Source: an uncultured Eubacteriales bacterium
GTDB taxonomy: Bacteria > Bacillota_A > Clostridia > Peptostreptococcales > Anaerovoracaceae
Length of the DNA: 10,898 nt
Assembly (NCBI GenBank): GCA_902790885.1
Contig: CADATR010000046.1
Span: 1-10,898, forward strand
Direction: 5' to 3'
The translations under genes were made by a program, and so were the position numbers. Shown in pieces: positions 7,654 through 10,898 of the stretch (positions are counted from its first letter, which is position 1; each line of letters starts with the position of its first letter). The notes beneath the pieces are model-generated. The model did no database searches. It saw only the letters and a program-made list of their open reading frames with translations, and was not told the DNA's origin.

Positions 7654-8691
7654 TTACTTTGTCACCTCCTCAGTATCTTCGTTGAGTTCAATAAATTCAA
7701 CCTTCTCTTTTCTGAGGTATTCCTTCTGCTTCTCAGCCAGGATCTTATCCTCTGAAAGTCCTATCACCATCTGACCCTTCTGCTCTCCCCCGAGCATGTC
7801 CAGATCGGCATAGAAGAAGTTAACCGGTGCGCCTGTCTCGAGTATCATGTTCGCAATTATAGGCTTGTATGCTGAGCTTTCGTCGAAGGCCAGTCTCAGT
7901 CTGTTCTTCGTGGAAGTCCTTGCTTCAGCCTTCTCTCTGTTCTCCTCATCCGGGAAGAAGAGCTTCTTCGCGGCTTTCGTCTTCGGTCTGGCGAAGATCT
8001 CAGCCACAGGTCCTCTCTCTACGATCTCACCGTTTTCTATAACAGCTACCTTGCCGCAGAGCTGCTTGATTACCTCCATCTCGTGAGTGATGACCACCAG
8101 CGTTATGCCTCTCTCCTCGTTGATCTGCTTGAGGAGCTTGAGTATCGACCTTGTAGTCTTAGGGTCGAGTGCTGAAGTCGCCTCGTCACAGAGGATGACT
8201 TCCGGATCAGATGCGAGGGCTCTTGCGATTGCCACCCTCTGCTTCTGTCCTCCGGAGAGCTGCGACGGATACGAGTGAGCTCTTTCCTCAAGATCTACTA
8301 CCTTCAGGAGCTCCTGCGCCTTCTTCAGCGCCTCTGCCTTAGGCACTCCCGCGATCTCAAGCGGGAACATTATGTTCCCCAGAGCGTCTCTCTGCATCAG
8401 CAGGTTGAACTGCTGGAATATCATGGAGATCTTGCGTCTGTGAAGGTTGAGTTCCTTGCCCTTCAGCCCTGTAAGCAGGCTGCCGTTGAAAAGCACCTTG
8501 CCTTCGGTCGGCTGCTCGAGCAGGTTGATCGTCCTCACGAGTGTTGATTTTCCTGCGCCGGAGAGGCCTATGATACCAAATGAATCGCCCTTCTCTATGT
8601 CGAGATCTATCTCCTTAAGAGCAACCACCTTTCCGCCTTTTGTATCAAATTCCTTTGTTACCCCCTGCAGACTTATGATGTGTTCTGCCAT
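7654..8691 (-). CDS. metN: MetN, methionine ABC transporter ATP-binding protein with NIL domain
   Basis: The 345-residue ATPase powers MetNIQ. Visible motifs are Walker A GLSGAGKST (42-50), Q-loop IFQQFNLL (about 91-98), signature LSGGQKQR (145-152), Walker B VILCDEATSALD (165-176) and switch H203 (ITHEM). A C-terminal extension (about 265-335) matches the NIL domain, which in MetN binds methionine and shuts transport down when the cell is replete (transinhibition, family knowledge). Length is that of a full MetN. The start is preceded by AGGAAAGGGA. It is the first structural gene after an attenuator whose U-run ends 15 nt before the ATG, so its expression should depend directly on read-through of that hairpin. 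Confidence 0.96.
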   Translation of the reverse strand: MAEHIISLQGVTKEFDTKGGKVVALKEIDLDIEKGDSFGIIGLSGAGKSTLVRTINLLEQPTEGKVLFNGSLLTGLKGKELNLHRRKISMIFQQFNLLMQRDALGNIMFPLEIAGVPKAEALKKAQELLKVVDLEERAHSYPSQLSGGQKQRVAIARALASDPEVILCDEATSALDPKTTRSILKLLKQINEERGITLVVITHEMEVIKQLCGKVAVIENGEIVERGPVAEIFARPKTKAAKKLFFPDEENREKAEARTSTKNRLRLAFDESSAYKPIIANMILETGAPVNFFYADLDMLGGEQKGQMVIGLSEDKILAEKQKEYLRKEKVEFIELNEDTEEVTK

Positions 8692-8706
8692 TCTGTCCCT
8701 TTCCTG

Positions 8707-8743
8707 AAAAATAATACGGGGCAGGTCTTAACGACCTGCCCCG
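8707..8743 (-). terminator. Attenuator: intrinsic terminator in front of metN
   Basis: A perfect stem on the minus strand, GGGGCAGGTC (8742-8733) with GACCTGCCCC (8727-8718), extended by a closing C-G pair at 8743/8717 (11 bp). The loop is GTTAA, and UAUUAUUUUU follows. The U-run ends 15 nt before the metN ATG and next to its ribosome binding site, so it can only act by stopping transcription before the operon. Confidence 0.9.
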
Positions 8744-8802
8744 GCATCTCACACATGAGAATAATTACACAGTTTCTGGATTCGTTACGACCTTATCCTA
8801 TG

Positions 8803-8868
8803 CTATTCATCGGCTCTGCACATGCACATGCCCATCATTCCCATTTCCATCATCATGTTTCTTGTCAT
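8803..8868 (-). CDS. Met-rich 21-residue leader peptide of the metNIQ operon
   Basis: The ATG at 8868 sits 9 nt after a strong AAAGGAG site. The peptide begins MTRN, continues MMMEMGMMGMCMC, and ends RADE before TAG (8805-8803). Nine of 21 codons are ATG, including a run of three and a run of two, and two are TGC (Cys). Its place between a strong promoter and a terminator ahead of a methionine importer makes it a likely sensor whose translation stalls when charged Met-tRNA is scarce. It is too short to be found by usual gene calling. An alternative is a small Met/Cys metal-binding peptide, which would not explain the terminator. Confidence 0.85.
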   Translation of the reverse strand: MTRNMMMEMGMMGMCMCRADE

Positions 8869-8905
8869 GTGAATGTGCTCCTTTCATAGAATAAGTTCAG
8901 TTGAT

Positions 8906-8934
8906 ACTATAGCAACGTCAGCTTGTGATGTCAA
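8906..8934 (-). promoter_or_regulatory. Strong sigma-A-type promoter of the metNIQ leader
   Basis: Minus strand TTGACA (8934-8929), exactly 17 bp, then TATAGT (8911-8906). This is a perfect -35 and a 5/6 -10. Start is expected near 8899-8897, about 30 nt before the leader peptide ATG. No obvious operator palindrome overlaps it, which fits constitutive initiation with control by attenuation. Confidence 0.85.
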
Positions 8935-8976
8935 CTAATTTTTAGCCAGGTTTTTGTTGTTTTTGACAAAGTGCAT

Positions 8977-9552
8977 TTAGTTGTCATCATCGGCCGCGGT
9001 GCCGCCGGCTTCTTTTATCTTCTCCCTGATCAGTTTATACGCTTCCTTCATTTCAGGCATTCCCGCGAAAGCGCGCAGAGGGATCGACATTATCATGGTG
9101 TCGCTCATCCAGACATAGATTGCCTCCTCTGTAAGGTCTACCTTCTGTATGTCTTTGTAATCGAACGACTGATGATCTTCTCCGGCATCTGTAGTCAGAG
9201 CGTCGTCACCTATGGTGATCACGTTTTCTTCAGCATGCACCCTGTCCAGGCTGTCAGCGGATTCCTTGATCGCCTTCTCCTGCTGTCTCAGCACCAGCTT
9301 CTCTGAGAAGATCGGTCCGCCTATACCGATCACGGCAGCGATCGCGTAAGCCATCATCGTGAAGCTGTGGTCGGCATGGAATATCGTGAACAGTGCCGCT
9401 ATCGCGATACCGCTTATAAGATATGTGATCCTCTGTCTGTTTACCAGCTTGCGCCCGCCTTCTGTATACAGTATGCGGTAACGCCCGAATGCCAGATAAT
9501 CATCATCAGTGAGTACAAACTTTATTACCCTTGGATTCTTTTTGGTTGCCAT
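8977..9552 (-). CDS. YcxB-like membrane protein of unknown function
   Basis: The 191-residue product resembles the YcxB family: an N-terminal cytoplasmic stretch with a conserved F-G-R-Y-R-type motif, two closely spaced membrane helices (about 41-58 and 64-86), then a cytoplasmic domain that looks PH-like, with the family pattern DYKDIQKVDLTEEAIYVWMSDTMIMSIPLRAF (split here as DYKDIQKVDL and TEEAIYVWM then the strand SIPLRAF). The C-terminus is acidic (ADDDN). The start has an AAGGAGAC site. No function is established for the family. It lies upstream of the met leader with no clear terminator in the 42 bp between its stop and the met promoter, so read-through would meet the met attenuator. 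It appears to be a separate unit. Confidence 0.7.
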   Translation of the reverse strand: MATKKNPRVIKFVLTDDDYLAFGRYRILYTEGGRKLVNRQRITYLISGIAIAALFTIFHADHSFTMMAYAIAAVIGIGGPIFSEKLVLRQQEKAIKESADSLDRVHAEENVITIGDDALTTDAGEDHQSFDYKDIQKVDLTEEAIYVWMSDTMIMSIPLRAFAGMPEMKEAYKLIREKIKEAGGTAADDDN

Positions 9553-9568
9553 TTTCGTCTCCTTTATA

Positions 9569-9586
9569 CCGGCAAACCGCCGCCGG
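9569..9586 (-). other. GC hairpin in the 5' UTR of the YcxB-like gene
   Basis: CCGGC (9586-9582 region) and GCCGG (9573-9569) form a 5-bp stem with an 8-nt loop just ahead of the ribosome binding site. It could slow initiation, but it is short and no regulatory role can be claimed. Confidence 0.25.
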
Positions 9587-9602
9587 CATTTACATGGTTA
9601 AC

Positions 9603-9611
9603 AGTATAACA
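9603..9611 (-). promoter_or_regulatory. Probable extended -10 promoter of the YcxB-like gene
   Basis: The minus strand reads TGTTATACT, an extended -10 (TG-n-TATACT). A TTGAAA lies 20 bp upstream, too far for a normal -35, so the extended -10 would carry recognition. Confidence 0.4.
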
Positions 9612-9628
9612 CATGAAAGGCACTATAG

Positions 9629-9657
9629 TTTCAATTTAAACACAAAAACAGTATAAT
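9629..9657 (+). promoter_or_regulatory. Probable promoter of gpsA
   Basis: A perfect TATAAT at 9652-9657 with a weak TTTCAA at 9629-9634, 17 bp apart. It is about 60 bp from the chosen gpsA start. The same hexamer read on the other strand is the TTGAAA near the divergent gene's promoter. Confidence 0.5.
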
Positions 9658-9718
9658 CATATGGTAAGAACCGCTAAGAATTATGACCATGCGCAGCATC
9701 GCAGAAGGGATGATCATC

Positions 9719-10720
9719 ATGAAGACAGTTGCATTTATAGGCGGCGGAAGCTTTGGTACGGCTCTTTCAACAGTTCTTGCAGGCAAGGGCTGCAGGATAA
9801 ACATGTACGACATCGACCAGGATCACCTGGCACGCATGGCGGCAGATATGGAGAACAAGGATTATCTCCCGGGCGTTAAGCTCGAGGGCGACTACCATTT
9901 CTGCAAGACCAACGAGGAAGCCCTGAAAGACGCGGATTTCGCGATATTCGCTCTTCCTGCTCAGCATGTAAGAAGCGCAATAAAGGCAGCGGTCCCGTAT
10001 ATACGCGAAGATGCGATAATCACCTGCATCTCCAAGGGTCTTGAACAGAAAACACACAAGAGGATGTCCGAGGTCATAGGTGAATACTTCGACCTCGACA
10101 GATACGTCTGCATCAGCGGCCCTTCTCACGCCGAGGAAGTAGGCATCGGAGTCCCTACCGTAGTGGCTATGTCTTCACGGAAGGAATCCTCCGCTCTGGC
10201 CATGGCAGAGCTTTTCAGCACAAAGAAATTCAGAGTATATCTCAACGACGACATGATGGGCATGGAGCTTGCGGCCTCGCTCAAGAATGTCCTGGCTGTA
10301 GGTTCAGGCATTGCAAACGGAGCGGGCTACGGGGACAACACCCTGGCCGCAATGCTGACGATAGGATGCGCGGAAGCGACGGCACTCGGAGTAGTGATGG
10401 GCGCGAGGCCTTCAACATTCTTCGGACTTGCAGGCATAGGCGACATGATCGTAACATGCACCAGCATCCACTCCAGGAATTTCCGCTGCGGCAGGCTCAT
10501 AGGCCAGGGCTACAAGCCTGAAGACGCCATCAAAGAGATCGGCATGGTCTCCGAGGGAATGTATACCGCCGAGGTAGCGCGCGAACTGGCCGAGCAGACA
10601 GGCGTAGAGATGCCTATCTTCAACGCCATCTATGATGTCATCAACGGCAACATCACCGTACGGGAAGCAATGGACGACCTCATGCTCAGACCAATCGGAT
10701 ACGAGAAAGACTACCTCTAG
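9719..10720 (+). CDS. gpsA: Glycerol-3-phosphate dehydrogenase [NAD(P)+]
   Basis: GpsA reduces dihydroxyacetone phosphate to sn-glycerol-3-phosphate in the cytoplasm, supplying the backbone of membrane phospholipids. From the chosen start the protein has 333 residues, normal for the family. Visible motifs are the nucleotide-binding GGGSFGTAL (8-16), SGPSHAEE (133-140), the catalytic-lysine segment LKNVLAVGSGIANG (K189), and GLAGIGDMIVTCTSIHSRN (236-254) with the substrate/cofactor residues of the C-terminal domain. The start at 9719 was preferred over in-frame ATGs at 9683 and 9710 because AAGGGA (9705-9710) lies 8 nt before it and the protein then begins MKTVAFIGGG, as GpsA proteins normally do. 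It is divergent from the YcxB-like gene and followed by a hairpin and a tRNA. Confidence 0.95.
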   Translation: MKTVAFIGGGSFGTALSTVLAGKGCRINMYDIDQDHLARMAADMENKDYLPGVKLEGDYHFCKTNEEALKDADFAIFALPAQHVRSAIKAAVPYIREDAIITCISKGLEQKTHKRMSEVIGEYFDLDRYVCISGPSHAEEVGIGVPTVVAMSSRKESSALAMAELFSTKKFRVYLNDDMMGMELAASLKNVLAVGSGIANGAGYGDNTLAAMLTIGCAEATALGVVMGARPSTFFGLAGIGDMIVTCTSIHSRNFRCGRLIGQGYKPEDAIKEIGMVSEGMYTAEVARELAEQTGVEMPIFNAIYDVINGNITVREAMDDLMLRPIGYEKDYL

Positions 10721-10752
10721 GAGATAGCGGGATGGTTCTGAGTCTCCTTCAG

Positions 10753-10782
10753 TTGATTTTCTGCACATCATTATATTATTAT
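10753..10782 (+). promoter_or_regulatory. Possible promoter of the tRNA-Arg gene
   Basis: TTGATT (10753-10758), 18 bp, TATTAT (10777-10782). Transcription would start near 10789, about 28 nt before the tRNA. Matches are moderate and the region is A/T rich, so this is tentative. Confidence 0.35.
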
Positions 10783-10789
10783 AAACAGC

Positions 10790-10808
10790 GCCGGGCTTTA
10801 CGCCCGGC
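10790..10808 (+). terminator. GC hairpin between gpsA and tRNA-Arg (possible gpsA terminator)
   Basis: GCCGGGC (10790-10796), loop TTTAC, GCCCGGC (10802-10808), a perfect 7-bp stem. No T-run follows on the plus strand, so it is a weak intrinsic terminator at best; it may instead be a hairpin in the tRNA leader. Confidence 0.45.
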
Positions 10809-10816
10809 ATCCATAT

Positions 10817-10892
10817 GCGCTCGTAGCTCAGTGGATAGAGTGTCTCACTCCGAATGAGAAGGCCGCGAGTTCGATCCTCGCCGGGCGCACCA
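10817..10892 (+). tRNA. tRNA-Arg (anticodon CCG)
   Basis: A complete 76-nt cloverleaf with encoded CCA. Acceptor GCGCTCG (10817-10823) pairs with CGGGCGC (10882-10888), with one U-G. The D stem is GCTC/GAGT, the anticodon stem TCTCA/TGAGA, loop CTCCGAA with anticodon CCG at 10850-10852 (reads CGG), a 5-nt variable loop, and T arm GCGAG-TTCGATC-CTCGC. Discriminator A at 10889 and CCA at 10890-10892. Confidence 0.96.
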
Positions 10893-10898
10893 GCAAAA

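Larger units (their letters stand above)
8692..8899 (-). promoter_or_regulatory. Methionine-codon attenuation leader of metNIQ (5' UTR)
   Basis: About 208 nt lie between the expected transcription start (near 8899) and metN. In order they hold a Shine-Dalgarno (AAAGGAG, 8884-8878), a 21-codon Met-rich ORF (8868-8803), a possible stem right after its stop (GGAT 8798-8795 with ATCC 8781-8778, plus TCG/CGA inside), a 5-bp hairpin TCTCA-TGTG-TGAGA (8760-8747), and the 11-bp terminator hairpin (8743-8717). No S-box (SAM-I) or T-box consensus is visible. The order matches the trp/his-type ribosome-mediated attenuators; the sensed amino acid would be methionine, perhaps also cysteine. The antiterminator pairing is not resolved. 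Confidence 0.8.

Noticed and set aside
8810..8887. Alternative ORF from ATG 8887 giving a His/Asp-rich peptide
   Set aside because: This frame has no ribosome binding site before its ATG; the AAAGGAG is correctly spaced for ATG 8868 in the Met-rich frame.
8692..8899. SAM (S-box) riboswitch or Met T-box ahead of metN
   Set aside because: The leader is only about 208 nt. No S-box core or T-box AGGGTGGNACCGCG-type sequence is present, and the Met-codon ORF plus hairpin explain it.
8935..8976. 13-codon ORF right after the YcxB-like gene's stop (begins MHFVKN)
   Set aside because: No ribosome binding site; too short, with nothing to support it.
9683..9718. N-terminal extension of gpsA from ATG 9683
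   Set aside because: It adds 12 residues not found in GpsA proteins, and the AAGGGA site is placed for ATG 9719.

Overview
The window looks like chromosomal DNA of a low-to-moderate-GC Gram-positive anaerobe of the Clostridia/Eubacteriales type. The evidence is strong AGGAGG-type ribosome binding sites, a lipoprotein-type MetQ, a metN-metI-metQ operon, a YcxB-like membrane protein, and a giant BspA-like (DUF285) protein with Ig-like repeats. The exact genus cannot be fixed from the sequence alone.

Layout. (1) Positions 1-5168, minus strand: the N-terminal 1722 codons of a giant open reading frame that runs off the left edge. It has a BspA/DUF285 segment, a Listeria-Bacteroides (InlB B-repeat-like) segment, and 18 diverged Ig-like repeats of about 77 residues of the YDG/MBG type. 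It has no signal peptide. (2) Positions 5262-8934, minus strand: one methionine-uptake operon, in transcription order promoter, Met-rich leader peptide, attenuator hairpin, metN, metI, metQ, an Asp/Glu-racemase-family gene, then a strong intrinsic terminator. (3) Positions 8977-9552, minus strand: a YcxB-like two-helix membrane protein. (4) Positions 9719-10720, plus strand: gpsA (glycerol-3-phosphate dehydrogenase), divergent from the YcxB-like gene. (5) Positions 10817-10892, plus strand: tRNA-Arg(CCG).

The most interesting element is the leader of the metNIQ operon. A near-consensus promoter (TTGACA, 17 bp, TATAGT) is followed by a good Shine-Dalgarno and a 21-codon ORF in which 9 codons are ATG, with two TGC (Cys) codons among them. 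Downstream is a perfect 11-bp stem with a U-rich tail ending 15 nt before the metN start. This is the architecture of classical ribosome-mediated amino-acid attenuation, here with methionine (possibly also cysteine) as the sensed residue. metNIQ operons in Firmicutes are usually controlled by SAM (S-box) riboswitches or Met T-boxes, and neither is visible here. I know of no described methionine-codon leader-peptide attenuator. The antiterminator fold could not be settled by eye.

How the parts work together: MetQ captures methionine at the membrane, MetI forms the channel, and MetN drives transport and probably senses methionine through its C-terminal NIL domain. The racemase-like protein at the operon end suggests that D-amino acids, possibly D-methionine, are converted after import; this is inference. 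The other genes are housekeeping or surface functions unrelated to this operon.
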